A DNA stretch of 64,000 nt from Clostridium cylindrosporum DSM 605 (lineage in GTDB: Bacteria > Bacillota > Clostridia > Clostridiales > Caloramatoraceae), in contig NZ_LFVU01000002.1 of the NCBI RefSeq assembly GCF_001047375.1, positions 62,001-126,000 of the forward strand. Reading direction: 5' to 3'. Under the pieces are notes generated by a model. It searched no databases. It saw only the letters and a program-made list of their open reading frames with translations, and was not told the origin of the DNA. Every line of letters starts with the position of its first letter. Position 1 is the stretch's first letter. Made by a program: the position numbers and the translations under genes. This document shows positions 9,593 through 18,319 of the stretch, in pieces.

Positions 9593-10210
9593 CTATAATT
9601 TATATAAAATTTTTTTAAAATATGAAGTAAATCCTTTTCTATCCTCAGAGATATATTTTATATCCTCAATATTATCGACTAAATCATTTTTTAAATTTGC
9701 TATAAAACTTAAAAGTGTACTTTTTTCCACCACTTTATAATCATCTAATATTATAACATTTTTTAATATTATTCCATCTAAAGTTTCATATATTAATTTT
9801 ATAGTATCACCTTTAATGTTATGTCTATAATCAACTATAGGTGCTACTTTTATGTAGTTACTATATTCTCCACATACACTTGAATCTACTATATAGTATG
9901 CTTTTTCCTCTTCTTTAACAGATATGAACCAAATTTGACCTTCTTTTATCATTGGCTGTTCATATCCTTTAAATACGTTTTTAAATTTTTCAAAACTCAC
10001 TCTACCTTCTGAAGCCTCTCCAAGGATTCTAAGTAAATTATCATGGGGAATTACAAAGCTACGTCCAGAAATAGCCCATTCAATATATAAAGGATCCACA
10101 TTACACTTCTCCAAGAACATATTTAATGTATTATTTCCTTTAGCTATATGTAAAAGTTTTTCAAAATGTCTTATCTTCTCTTTTTCTATTACTATTAACC
10201 CTTTCCCCAT
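9593..10210 (-). CDS. Hypothetical protein; possible HTH domain joined to a MazF-like barrel
   Basis: A 205-residue protein I do not recognise by name. Residues about 20-80 can be read as a Cro/CI-like helix-turn-helix (FLEKCNVDPLYIEWAISGRS, then NLLRILGEAS). Residues 90-190 read like the barrel of MazF/PemK proteins in pattern: GQIWFIS at 91-97, KVAPIV at 121-126, a DGI strand at about 145, then VVEKSTL and FIANL near 160-172. No MazF catalytic residues can be assigned with confidence, so this is a pattern match and not an identification. It has a good AGGAG site, and its stop is 17 bases before the DbpA-type helicase, which implies one transcript. Confidence 0.6.
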   Translation of the reverse strand: MGKGLIVIEKEKIRHFEKLLHIAKGNNTLNMFLEKCNVDPLYIEWAISGRSFVIPHDNLLRILGEASEGRVSFEKFKNVFKGYEQPMIKEGQIWFISVKEEEKAYYIVDSSVCGEYSNYIKVAPIVDYRHNIKGDTIKLIYETLDGIILKNVIILDDYKVVEKSTLLSFIANLKNDLVDNIEDIKYISEDRKGFTSYFKKILYKL

Positions 10211-10257
10211 TTTCTTACTCCTAAATTTTTTTTATTTTACACTATTAATTATATTAT

Positions 10258-10287
10258 AAAAAGGATGTAGTTTTACATCCTTTTTAT
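10258..10287 (-). terminator. Perfect terminator hairpin with no clear gene in front of it
   Basis: A 12-base perfect stem AAAAAGGATGTA/TACATCCTTTTT around a four-base loop. T-runs border it on both strands. The only minus-strand reading frame ending at it is the 40-codon frame at 10284-10406. It may end that transcript or insulate the 9593-10210 gene from reading through. Confidence 0.65.
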
Positions 10288-10406
10288 AATATAATTTCAA
10301 ACTTTTTAAGAATATAAATCCTTGCAGGAGTTAATATATTAGCTATTTTCTCCAAATTCAAAGCTTTTATTCCTTCCGCACCTATATTTTTATCATATAT
10401 TACCAT
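10284..10406 (-). other. Possible 40-residue ORF or gene remnant in the 10211-10526 gap
   Basis: A 40-codon ATG-initiated minus-strand frame whose TAA stop falls inside the terminator hairpin at 10258-10287. The peptide is amphipathic and basic (LEKIANILTPARIYILKK in its second half). There is no Shine-Dalgarno sequence before the ATG, so it may be a decayed 3' end of a lost gene and not an expressed gene. The remainder of the gap (10407-10526) appears to hold only upstream sequence for the ferritin-like gene. Confidence 0.25.
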
Positions 10407-10526
10407 AACTAATAAATTATATCAATTTGTGCCTATATTTATATTAGAAACCTGATAGTAATATTACTAATTTCTAATCATAAAATAATATTGTAACTAT
10501 ATAAACAATTGCAAGGAGTTTAATAG

Positions 10527-11039
10527 ATGAAAAATAGCTTCATGGTTAACCTACCCTATCCAAAGATTAATATATCTGAAAAAAATCCTTACTATGCAAA
10601 AATAATTTTACAAAACTACGCAGGAATGGTTTCCGAATTTTCAGCAGTATCACAGTATACTTATCAAAAAATAAAACTTTTTAAGTCTTATCCTGAAATA
10701 TCAGAGGTTTTACTTAAAATTTCTATAGTTGAAATGCACCATCTTGAAGTACTTGGTAAAATGATAATCGAACTTGGAGATGACCCAGGATTTTGGATAA
10801 AGAAAAAAGATAAATATAACTACTGGAGCCCAAAATTTGTTGATTATACCAATGAACCAAAAGCTATTATAAAGTCTGATATTACAGATGAATTAAAAGC
10901 TATAAAGCAATATGAAAATAGTATAAAAGTAATTCATGATGAAAATATAAATGCTATACTTAAGAGGATTATTTTAGATGAAGAACTTCATATAAAGATA
11001 TTAACAGGAATCTATGATAAATACTTTAGCAAATGTTAA
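10527..11039 (+). CDS. Ferritin-like (rubrerythrin-type) diiron protein
   Basis: A 170-residue four-helix protein. Candidate metal ligands are E37, the ExxH at E69-H72 (EMHH), E122, E130 and a second ExxH at E152-H155 (EELH), the pairing expected of a ferritin-like diiron site. There is no rubredoxin-type Cys4 domain, so it is not a full rubrerythrin. Similar stand-alone proteins occur in clostridia, and CotJC at 47.5 kb is a distant relative of the same fold. A role in peroxide or metal handling, perhaps in spores, is inference. The gene stands alone, with AAGGAG before the ATG and a terminator after it. Confidence 0.8.
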   Translation: MKNSFMVNLPYPKINISEKNPYYAKIILQNYAGMVSEFSAVSQYTYQKIKLFKSYPEISEVLLKISIVEMHHLEVLGKMIIELGDDPGFWIKKKDKYNYWSPKFVDYTNEPKAIIKSDITDELKAIKQYENSIKVIHDENINAILKRIILDEELHIKILTGIYDKYFSKC

Positions 11040-11048
11040 TTTATATAG

Positions 11049-11077
11049 AAGGGTTGTGACGCAAAAACACAACCCTT
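11049..11077 (+). terminator. Terminator after the ferritin-like gene
   Basis: A 10-base perfect stem AAGGGTTGTG/CACAACCCTT with a 9-base loop, followed by TTTTTACC on the plus strand, 10 bases after the stop. Confidence 0.9.
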
Positions 11078-11189
11078 TTTTACCGTAATATATTTTATAC
11101 TTTTACAGTTATTTTTTATGTTATAATTATTAAGCTATCATAATAATAGGATTTTGATCCTTATAATGTATGTAAAGGAGATTTTAACT

Positions 11190-12077
11190 ATGAAATTAAA
11201 AAGATTACTAGGCAAAATATTAATTGGGATATTATTTATATCCGCAACTACTTCTATTACTACTAAAACAGTATATGCCGACTCTTATAAAGTTGTTACA
11301 TTAGGTGCTGACCTTAACAGTAATCAAAAAAATGAAATGCTAAAGTATTTTAATGTTGATAAAAAAGAAGCTAATATACTTGAAGTTACCAAAAGTGAAG
11401 AGGAAAAATACCTAGGAGGTGTTGCTTCTTCAAAACAAATAGGAACAAAATCTATTTCTTGCTCATTTGTAGAACCAACAAGTAGCGGTGGACTTCAAAT
11501 CTCAACCCATAATATATATTGGGTTACTGAAAGTATGATTAGAAACGCTTTGATTACTGCAGGAATAGAAAATGCAATTGTTAAAGCTGGTGCCCCTTTT
11601 AATGTATCTGGTACTGCTGCATTAACAGGCATACTTAAGGGCTTTGAAAATAGTAAAGGCGGAGAAAAAATAGATGAAAATAAGAAAAAAGCTGCTAATG
11701 AGGAAATAATCGTAACCGGTGAACTTGGTGAAAAAGTTGGACAAGACGAAGCAGCAAACATAATAAATGAAGTTAAAAAGGAAGTAATTAAAGAAAATCC
11801 TACAGGGGAAAAGGAAATCGAAAAAATAGTTGTTAATGTAACAAATAACTACGGTGCAAACCTTAGTCAAGAAGAGATTCAAAAAATAACAGATTTAATG
11901 AATAAAATCAATAACCTTGATTTAGACTTTAATAAAATTAAAGATCAATTAAATGATGCAACTTCCAAGCTGAAGGATGTTATTTCAAGTGATGAAGCTA
12001 AGGGTTTCTTTGAACAGGTAAAGGAGTTTTTCTCAAATCTATTTATATCCATAGGCAACTTAATTGGTAATAAGTAA
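11190..12077 (+). CDS. Secreted DUF1002 protein
   Basis: A 295-residue exported protein. The ATG at 11190 is chosen because AAAGGAG lies directly upstream with usual spacing; the frame is open for 12 more codons but without a ribosome site. The N-terminus is a classical signal peptide: KLKRLLGK, a hydrophobic stretch to about residue 25, and a probable cleavage after VYA near residue 31. The body matches DUF1002, a secreted Firmicute family of unknown function (YVTES-like and GTAALTGILKGFE segments). The C-terminal third is heptad-rich and ends with a hydrophobic tail (FFSNLFISIGNLIG). No enzymatic motif is visible. Confidence 0.82.
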   Translation: MKLKRLLGKILIGILFISATTSITTKTVYADSYKVVTLGADLNSNQKNEMLKYFNVDKKEANILEVTKSEEEKYLGGVASSKQIGTKSISCSFVEPTSSGGLQISTHNIYWVTESMIRNALITAGIENAIVKAGAPFNVSGTAALTGILKGFENSKGGEKIDENKKKAANEEIIVTGELGEKVGQDEAANIINEVKKEVIKENPTGEKEIEKIVVNVTNNYGANLSQEEIQKITDLMNKINNLDLDFNKIKDQLNDATSKLKDVISSDEAKGFFEQVKEFFSNLFISIGNLIGNK

Positions 12078-12098
12078 CTAACAATATAATTACTTACA

Positions 12099-12138
12099 AA
12101 ATATCAGGTATAAAGCTATAGCTTTATACCTGATATTT
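12099..12138. terminator. Bidirectional terminator between convergent genes
   Basis: An 18-base perfect stem (12099-12116 with 12121-12138) with AT-rich flanks, lying between the convergent DUF1002 gene and aminotransferase gene. It probably serves both. Confidence 0.85.
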
Positions 12139-12148
12139 ATATATAGGC

Positions 12149-13441
12149 TTATTTGATATGTCTTGTAATTATTTTTTTCAATACATCAATAAACTCATCA
12201 ATCTCTTCTGTTGTATTATACAAACCAAAACTTGCTCTAACCATACCTGGCATATCTACACCGTTAATTATATAGTTATATGCTTTTTCATTACTTATAC
12301 CTAATAGTCTTCTCACATATGAATGAGCACAAAATCCACCATGTCTGACGGCTATAGCTCTATAGTCTGCAAGTCTTTCTGCTACTATGTTATGGCCTAC
12401 CCCCTCAATATTAAAAGGAACTACACCAAGCCTTTCAGTGCACTTGCTATCACCATATAACACAATTCTATCAATGTTTGATAACTTCTTTATTGCATGA
12501 TCTCTTAGTTCATCTTCGTGAGTTTTAATATTATCAAACCCAATTGATATAAGTGATTTCATTGCGGTAACTAAGGCAATTACCCCAATAAAATTAGGTG
12601 TCCCTGCCTCATACTTACCCGGAGATTTTTGCCAATAGACATTATCATCTAGTACTGCCTCCACAGCTCCTCCTCCGTAAAGGAACAAATTTCCATCATT
12701 AAATGCTTCCCTAAGTCCTACAACTACACCACTTCCAAAAGGTGCGTATAATTTATGTCCTGAAAAAGTCATAAAATCAATATGGTCATCATTTTCATTA
12801 CCCGCCATATTTATAGCTCTATGTGCTATTAGTTGGGCAGCATCAACAACTATTTTTGCACCATATTTATGTGTTATCTGTGCTATTTTATTAATATCAT
12901 TAATATATCCAGTCACATTTGATGCCCCACTAATACTTACAAACTTTACTTTACCTTTTAAGTTTTTAAGTTTTTTTTCTATATCGTTTATGTCTATTTT
13001 TCCATTTTCATCAACATCTATATATTCTACTTTAGATACATATCTCCAAGGAATATCATTTGCATGATGCTCCATTCTAGTTGTTAATACCACTTCATCA
13101 CTTTCTTTAATTAAAGACCTAGCAAGTAGATTAATACCTTCAGTGGCATTCTTCACATATATAACAGTATAATCCTTTCTATTAGAAAGATTAAAAAAAT
13201 CTAATATAAATTCCCTAGCCTCTTCATAAGCGTCAGTACAATACTCTGACTTTTGTCCTTTACCTCTACCAATTGACCCATACATTAATATATTTTGTAT
13301 AATCATATTATTTACGCATTTAAATGGTGGTGTAGTTGCTGCATTATCAAAATTTATAGGAACTACACAACGTCCATCTTCTAATGCTACTGGCATATTT
13401 ATTCCTGCAAATAGTTTTCTATAATCCAATTTTTTATTCAT
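12149..13441 (-). CDS. Class V aminotransferase-fold PLP enzyme (cysteine desulfurase-like)
   Basis: A 430-residue PLP enzyme. The cofactor lysine sits in TFSGHKLYAPFG near residue 230, preceded by VVDAAQLIAHR with the cofactor-contacting aspartate. A cysteine in RHGGFCAHSYVRRLL near residue 375 is placed like the persulfide cysteine of NifS/SufS-type desulfurases, although the surrounding motif differs from the usual RxGxHC. Desulfurase or selenocysteine lyase activity is therefore plausible but not proven. No iron-sulfur scaffold or suf gene is next to it, so it is not part of an assembly operon here. It has a strong GGAGG site before the ATG. Confidence 0.82.
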   Translation of the reverse strand: MNKKLDYRKLFAGINMPVALEDGRCVVPINFDNAATTPPFKCVNNMIIQNILMYGSIGRGKGQKSEYCTDAYEEAREFILDFFNLSNRKDYTVIYVKNATEGINLLARSLIKESDEVVLTTRMEHHANDIPWRYVSKVEYIDVDENGKIDINDIEKKLKNLKGKVKFVSISGASNVTGYINDINKIAQITHKYGAKIVVDAAQLIAHRAINMAGNENDDHIDFMTFSGHKLYAPFGSGVVVGLREAFNDGNLFLYGGGAVEAVLDDNVYWQKSPGKYEAGTPNFIGVIALVTAMKSLISIGFDNIKTHEDELRDHAIKKLSNIDRIVLYGDSKCTERLGVVPFNIEGVGHNIVAERLADYRAIAVRHGGFCAHSYVRRLLGISNEKAYNYIINGVDMPGMVRASFGLYNTTEEIDEFIDVLKKIITRHIK

Positions 13442-13504
13442 ACTCTTACCTCCTTCCTACTAATATATTCACGCCATTAACTTAGAGTTACCTTTATAAA
13501 AATA

Positions 13505-13545
13505 AAAAGGCAATTAATAGAATTCTATCCTATTAATTGCCTTTT
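13505..13545 (-). terminator. Terminator after the 142-residue hypothetical gene
   Basis: A 16-base perfect stem (13505-13520 with 13530-13545), followed on the minus strand by TTTTTATTTTTATA. It begins 7 bases beyond the stop of the 13552-13980 gene. Confidence 0.9.
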
Positions 13546-13551
13546 ATAATC

Positions 13552-13980
13552 TTAATCTAAAATTATATTGTTAAAAACTCCAAATTCCTTTATAAGTAAA
13601 CTTGGCCAGTCAGAATTTTCAACTTCTATCCAACTATGATCGATATTAAGCTTTTTAAGCCAAGCATTAATACCACTTCCTACTTTTCCTGCATCTGCAC
13701 ATTCTCTTCCAAATGTTTCTTTGATTATTTTTAATACTTCAAGTTGTTCATCTCTTTCAAGGTTTCTACCTACAAAATCATCTAAAAAATCTACACATTC
13801 AATGTATGAAACACTATCTTCACTATAAAGTTCATTAACTAGATCTTGTCTTTTTTTATTTAAATCTTTTTGAACATCCTCTATTTCTTCCAAATTTGAC
13901 AGATATTTTTTTGCTAATTTTAAAGCTGCAATATCCTTGCCTATTTTTACTATTGATCTTTCCACTTTTAAAAATCTCAT
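13552..13980 (-). CDS. Hypothetical protein
   Basis: A 142-residue protein I do not recognise. It is acidic and mainly helical, with a charged coiled-coil-like stretch at about residues 20-50 (LEEIEDVQKDLNKKRQDL). A more conserved-looking end contains GRECADAGKVGSG and WLKKLNIDHSWIEV. No membrane segment, signal peptide or metal motif is visible. AAGGTGAT precedes the ATG, and a strong terminator follows, so it is a single-gene transcript. It could be a cytosolic accessory protein; no function is assigned. Confidence 0.7.
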   Translation of the reverse strand: MRFLKVERSIVKIGKDIAALKLAKKYLSNLEEIEDVQKDLNKKRQDLVNELYSEDSVSYIECVDFLDDFVGRNLERDEQLEVLKIIKETFGRECADAGKVGSGINAWLKKLNIDHSWIEVENSDWPSLLIKEFGVFNNIILD

Positions 13981-14183
13981 ATAAATTTATCACCTTATAT
14001 AAAAAATTTTGCTATTTAACCTAGCAATCTTTTATATTATATCATATTAAATAAACTGACTTTAACAATAATGAGTGAGAATTTTTATACTGGACATAAT
14101 AAATTATGATGTAAAATTTATATAAAAAAGTTAAAATGTTTCGTATATTTTAGTAGTTTTTATATAAATCGATAATTTTTTAT

Positions 14184-14212
14184 TTGTAATTGTTGAAAAT
14201 TTATTCTATAAT
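14184..14212 (+). promoter_or_regulatory. Likely sigma-A promoter of the spermidine operon
   Basis: TTGTAA (14184-14189), a 17-base spacer, and a perfect TATAAT (14207-14212), about 60 bases before the speD start. No hairpin leader is evident between them. Confidence 0.65.
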
Positions 14213-14270
14213 TACATCAATAAATTTTAATTTATTTATTTTATCGTAAAGGAGATTGATTTGAAAAGAA

Positions 14271-15125
14271 ATGGAAAAAGCGCAACCAAATAAACTAAAA
14301 TTACATGGATTTAATAATCTAACAAAAACTTTGAGCTTTAACATGTACGATATCTGCTACACAAAAACAGAAGTAGACAGAAATGCATACATTGAATATA
14401 TTGATGAGCAGTACAGTGCAGATAGGCTTACTAAGATTTTAACTACAGTTACTGAAATTATAGGCGCAAATGTTTTAAATATTGCAAAGCAAGACTATGA
14501 TCCACAGGGGGCTAGTGTAACCATTTTAATTTCAGAGGGACCTGTAGAGTCAGTACCAGGATCTCCTACAACAGCATCACCTGGTCCATTACCAGAAACA
14601 GTTTTAGCTCATTTAGATAAAAGCCATATAACTGTTCATACTTACCCAGAATACCATCCACATGAAGGTATTAGTACGTTTAGAGCGGATATTGACGTAT
14701 CAACTTGTGGTGAAATATCTCCACTAAAGGCGCTGAACTTTCTTATTCATTCCTTTGATGCGGATATAATGACTATTGATTATCGTGTTAGAGGATTTAC
14801 ACGTGATATCGGAGGTCAAAAGATTTATATCGATCACCCAATTGACTCTATACAGAACTTTATTCCAAAGAACATTAAACATCTGTACAATATGATAGAT
14901 GTTAATGTGTATCAGGAACACATATTCCATACAAAGTGTAAGTTAAAGAAGTTTGATTTAAATAACTATTTATTTGGTTACACCAAGGATGATCTTCATC
15001 CAGGTGAAGCGTCAATGATCGTGAAAAAAGTAAAGAAAGAAATGGACGAAATTTTCTATGGTACTAATGTAGAAGAAGCTATGTTTGAGCCGGAGGACTA
15101 TGATAATTATGAAAAAACATTGTAA
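14271..15125 (+). CDS. speD: S-adenosylmethionine decarboxylase proenzyme, E. coli type
   Basis: A 284-residue proenzyme that cleaves itself to a pyruvoyl enzyme and makes decarboxylated SAM, the aminopropyl donor for spermidine. The processing site is K117-S118 in [14 protein letters not shown], followed by [11 protein letters not shown] and the family's FTRDI segment; this is the large class 1A (E. coli) type and not the small Bacillus SpeH type. The ATG is the first possible start because an in-frame TGA lies 9 bases upstream. The AAAGGAG site is rather far (16 bases), which may lower initiation. Its 3' end overlaps the next gene, indicating coupling. Confidence 0.96.
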   Translation: MEKAQPNKLKLHGFNNLTKTLSFNMYDICYTKTEVDRNAYIEYIDEQYSADRLTKILTTVTEIIGANVLNIAKQDYDPQGASVTILISEGPVESVPGSPTTASPGPLPETVLAHLDKSHITVHTYPEYHPHEGISTFRADIDVSTCGEISPLKALNFLIHSFDADIMTIDYRVRGFTRDIGGQKIYIDHPIDSIQNFIPKNIKHLYNMIDVNVYQEHIFHTKCKLKKFDLNNYLFGYTKDDLHPGEASMIVKKVKKEMDEIFYGTNVEEAMFEPEDYDNYEKTL

Positions 15126-17433
15126 TACTCCTCTTCTATCTAGGGTTATAGAATATGCCCATAAAGATGTTACGTGTTTTGATGTTCCAGGTCATAAACG
15201 AGGAAATTACTTAGAAGAATTAAAGGAAGTTTGGGGAGAGATGACTCTGAAAATGGACGTTAATTCTTCTAAAACTGTTGACAATCTATCTAATCCAACA
15301 GGTGTAATTAAAGAAGCTGAAAGCCTAATTGCAGATGCCTTTCAATGTGATAACGCTTTCATGCTTGTTAATGGCTCAACATCAGGAGTTCAATATATGA
15401 TAATGGCTGCACTGGAACATGGAGATAAGGTTATACTTCCAAGAAATGTTCATAAGTCAGCAATAAACGCTCTAATATTATCAGGTGTTAGACCTATATT
15501 TATTGAGCCAGAAATTGATGTAGAATACGGAATAGTAAACGGAATTACACCGGAAGCTCTAAGTCATGCTTTAGATCTTCATAACGATGTTAAAGCAGTA
15601 CTTGTTATTAACCCTACTTATTTTGGAGCTACATCTAATCTTAAGGAGATTATAAGGATTTCTCACGATAGGGAAATCCCTGTTTTAGTTGATGAAGCCC
15701 ATGGTGCACACTTTAATTTTCACCCTGAGCTTCCTTCTTGTGGTGCTGCACTTGGAGCGGATTTAGTTACTGTAAGTATGCATAAAACAGGTGGTTCACT
15801 TACTCAATCCTCTGTTTTATTACACAATGAAGGATTTATTTCTAAAACAAAGGTACGTTCGACTATCAATCTCCTACAAACCACTTCTGCTTCTTATCTT
15901 TTAATGTCTTCTATAGATTTAGCTAGAAAAAAGCTTGTTTTAGAAGGCGAGGAAAGACTAGGCAAGCTTTTAGCATTAACTAAAAATGCAAAACGAGAAA
16001 TAAATAAAATTCCTGGACTTAAGTGTATTCAAAGAGATTCTTATATTAACTCTAAGGGAGTATATGATTATGATGAACTAAAAATTGTAATCAAAGTAAG
16101 TGATCTTGGTTTATCAGGCTTCTTTGTATATGATTTATTAGTTAACGAGTACTCCATTCAAATGGAACTTGCTGAGCCTAATGTAGTTCTAGCTATTGTT
16201 TCATTTGGGGACACTGAAGATACAATTAATAAGCTTGTTGAAGCCCTAATGGACGTAAGTAAACGCTTCTTTAATACTTTGCCTAAAAAGGACGTAGATG
16301 TTTTATCAAGTTTAAAGAACCCTAAGATTTTACTTACTCCAAGAGATGCCTACTATCATCCTAAAAAGCTTATGCATATAAAGGATACTGAAGGTCTTGT
16401 AGCAGGAGAGTCAATAATGGTTTACCCACCTGGTATTCCTTTAATAATCCCAGGAGAACAAATCACTAAAGAAATTATTGATCATTATCTATATCTTAAG
16501 GACGAAGGTACAATAACACTTAATGAAGATGATGACCCATATATGATACAAATATTAGATAAAAGTCAGGAGGACAATATGATAGATTTATGGTATACAG
16601 AGAACCACCAAGAGGACACTAAGTTTTCAATAAAGGTTAAGGAACATATTCACTCAGAAAAGTCTGAATTCCAACAAATCGACTTTTTTGAAAGCGATAC
16701 TTTTGGTAGATTCTTTACTCTAGATGGACTTATGATGGTAACAGAAAAGGATGAATTTATTTACCATGATATGATTACTCATATTCCTATGGCTGTAAAT
16801 CCAGCTATTAAAAATGTACTTATAATTGGTGGTGGAGATGGAGGAACTGCTAGAGAAGTTCTAAGATATTCATCTGTTGAAAAAGTAGATATGGTTGAAA
16901 TTGACGAAAGAGTTGTAAGACTTTGTGAAAAATACCTTCCTATAACTGCTGGAAAACTTACTGATGAAAGACTTACTCTTCACTTTGAAGATGGTCTTAA
17001 GTTTGTTCAAGATGCAAAGGATTCAACCTATGACCTTATACTAGTAGATTCAACTGATCCAATAGGGCCTGGTGAAGGACTTTTCACATATGAATTCTAT
17101 AATAACTGTAAAAGAGTTTTAACTGATGAGGGTATACTTATAAACCAACATGAGAGCCCATATTACTCAACTTATTCACATGAAATGAAAAGGGCTCATC
17201 TAAAGATCAAGGAAACTTTCCCAATAGCTAAGGTTTATCAATTCCATATGCCAACATATCCATCAGGACACTGGCTATTTGGATTTGCATCAAAGAAATT
17301 TGATCCAATTAAGGATTTAAAGGCTGATGTATGGAATTCACTAAACATTAAAACAAAATACTACAACACAGATCTTCATATCGGAGCATTTATGTTACCT
17401 AGCTATGTAAAGGATGAACTAAACAATGCTTAA
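15109..17433 (+). CDS. speA-speE: Arginine decarboxylase-spermidine synthase fusion
   Basis: One open frame of 774 residues from ATG 15109 (in-frame ATG 15100 and TTG 15085 are alternatives; GGAGG is at 15092-15096). Residues 1-490 are a PLP-dependent, aminotransferase-fold Orn/Lys/Arg decarboxylase of the Bacillus SpeA type, with DEAHGAH at 195-201 and the cofactor lysine K226 in MHKTGGS. Residues 491-774 are a complete spermidine synthase, with the dcSAM motif [10 protein letters not shown] from 574 and VDSTDPIGP further on. Between them is only a short acidic linker. An AGGAGG at 16568-16573 precedes an in-frame ATG at 16579, so a free SpeE can also be made. Arginine decarboxylase fits because agmatinase follows. 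The fusion is unusual; it could reflect a small indel. Confidence 0.88.
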   Translation: MKKHCNTPLLSRVIEYAHKDVTCFDVPGHKRGNYLEELKEVWGEMTLKMDVNSSKTVDNLSNPTGVIKEAESLIADAFQCDNAFMLVNGSTSGVQYMIMAALEHGDKVILPRNVHKSAINALILSGVRPIFIEPEIDVEYGIVNGITPEALSHALDLHNDVKAVLVINPTYFGATSNLKEIIRISHDREIPVLVDEAHGAHFNFHPELPSCGAALGADLVTVSMHKTGGSLTQSSVLLHNEGFISKTKVRSTINLLQTTSASYLLMSSIDLARKKLVLEGEERLGKLLALTKNAKREINKIPGLKCIQRDSYINSKGVYDYDELKIVIKVSDLGLSGFFVYDLLVNEYSIQMELAEPNVVLAIVSFGDTEDTINKLVEALMDVSKRFFNTLPKKDVDVLSSLKNPKILLTPRDAYYHPKKLMHIKDTEGLVAGESIMVYPPGIPLIIPGEQITKEIIDHYLYLKDEGTITLNEDDDPYMIQILDKSQEDNMIDLWYTENHQEDTKFSIKVKEHIHSEKSEFQQIDFFESDTFGRFFTLDGLMMVTEKDEFIYHDMITHIPMAVNPAIKNVLIIGGGDGGTAREVLRYSSVEKVDMVEIDERVVRLCEKYLPITAGKLTDERLTLHFEDGLKFVQDAKDSTYDLILVDSTDPIGPGEGLFTYEFYNNCKRVLTDEGILINQHESPYYSTYSHEMKRAHLKIKETFPIAKVYQFHMPTYPSGHWLFGFASKKFDPIKDLKADVWNSLNIKTKYYNTDLHIGAFMLPSYVKDELNNA
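16568..16581 (+). promoter_or_regulatory. Internal ribosome binding site and ATG at the speA/speE junction
   Basis: A consensus AGGAGG (16568-16573) is followed after 5 bases by ATG (16579-16581), the expected N-terminus of a stand-alone SpeE (MIDLWYTEN). In the +1 frame the same bases read TGA TAG (16580-16585), the arrangement of an ordinary ATGA gene overlap. The site therefore looks like an ancestral gene boundary retained inside the fused frame. Confidence 0.8.
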
Positions 17434-18280
17434 TACTTATTCAACTAGTTCATTTATAGGATTCGATTCAAACTATGAAGATTCTACAGTAGTAATGTTT
17501 GGTGCTCCATTTGATGGAACTACAAGTTTTAGACCAGGAACAAGATTTGCTCCTGCGCAAATTAGAATTGATTCATACGGCCTTGAAACCTATTCTCCTT
17601 ATCTTGATCTTGATCTTGAAGATTTTAAGATTTCAGATATAGGTGATGTAGATATGCCATTTGGTAATACCGAAAAAGCCTTAGAAGCAATTAAAACTAC
17701 CTCAAAAGCGATTATTGGAGATGAGAAAAAACCACTTTTAATTGGAGGGGAACACCTAGTGTCCTTACCTGTAATTGAAAGTCTTTACAATGCTTATCCT
17801 GATCTTCATATAATACATTTTGATGCACACACTGATCTTCGTGAAGATTATATGGGAGAGAAGCTATCCCACGCAACGGTTATAAGACGTGCCCATGATA
17901 TTCTTGGTGATAATAGAATATACCAATTCGGCATAAGATCTGGAACTCGTGAAGAATTCAAATGGTCAAACGATCATACTATTATGAATAAATTCGACTT
18001 ATCTACACTAGAAAGTGCTGTTAAGAATCTTTCAGGTAAGCCTGTTTATTTAACAATTGACCTTGATGTTCTTGATCCATCTGTTTTTTCTGGTACAGGA
18101 ACTCCTGAACCAGGTGGAATAACAATGAAGGAACTATTAAATGGTATTAACATAATGAAAGATCTTAACTTAGTTGGTGCAGACGTGGTTGAACTTTCAC
18201 CAAGTTTTGATACTAGTGGAGTTTCAACAGCAGTAGCATGTAAAGTTATTAGAGAAGTATCTTTGATTCTTGCAAAGTAA
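17426..18280 (+). CDS. speB: Agmatinase
   Basis: A 284-residue ureohydrolase that converts agmatine to putrescine and urea, the step between arginine decarboxylase and spermidine synthase. The binuclear manganese motifs are present: GGEHLVS, HFDAHTDLRED and DLDVLDPS. Length is usual for the family. The ATG overlaps the speA-speE stop by 8 bases, so translation is probably coupled, and a terminator follows. With speD and speA-speE this completes arginine to agmatine to putrescine to spermidine in one transcript. A generic ureohydrolase such as formiminoglutamase is less likely given the context. Confidence 0.95.
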   Translation: MLNTYSTSSFIGFDSNYEDSTVVMFGAPFDGTTSFRPGTRFAPAQIRIDSYGLETYSPYLDLDLEDFKISDIGDVDMPFGNTEKALEAIKTTSKAIIGDEKKPLLIGGEHLVSLPVIESLYNAYPDLHIIHFDAHTDLREDYMGEKLSHATVIRRAHDILGDNRIYQFGIRSGTREEFKWSNDHTIMNKFDLSTLESAVKNLSGKPVYLTIDLDVLDPSVFSGTGTPEPGGITMKELLNGINIMKDLNLVGADVVELSPSFDTSGVSTAVACKVIREVSLILAK

Positions 18281-18284
18281 ATTA

Positions 18285-18317
18285 AAAAGGTATGAAAGAC
18301 TTACTTTCATACCTTTT
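18285..18317. terminator. Bidirectional terminator after speB
   Basis: A 14-base perfect stem AAAAGGTATGAAAG/CTTTCATACCTTTT around a 5-base loop, between the convergent speB and GGDEF/HD-GYP genes. Confidence 0.88.
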
Positions 18318-18319
18318 AT

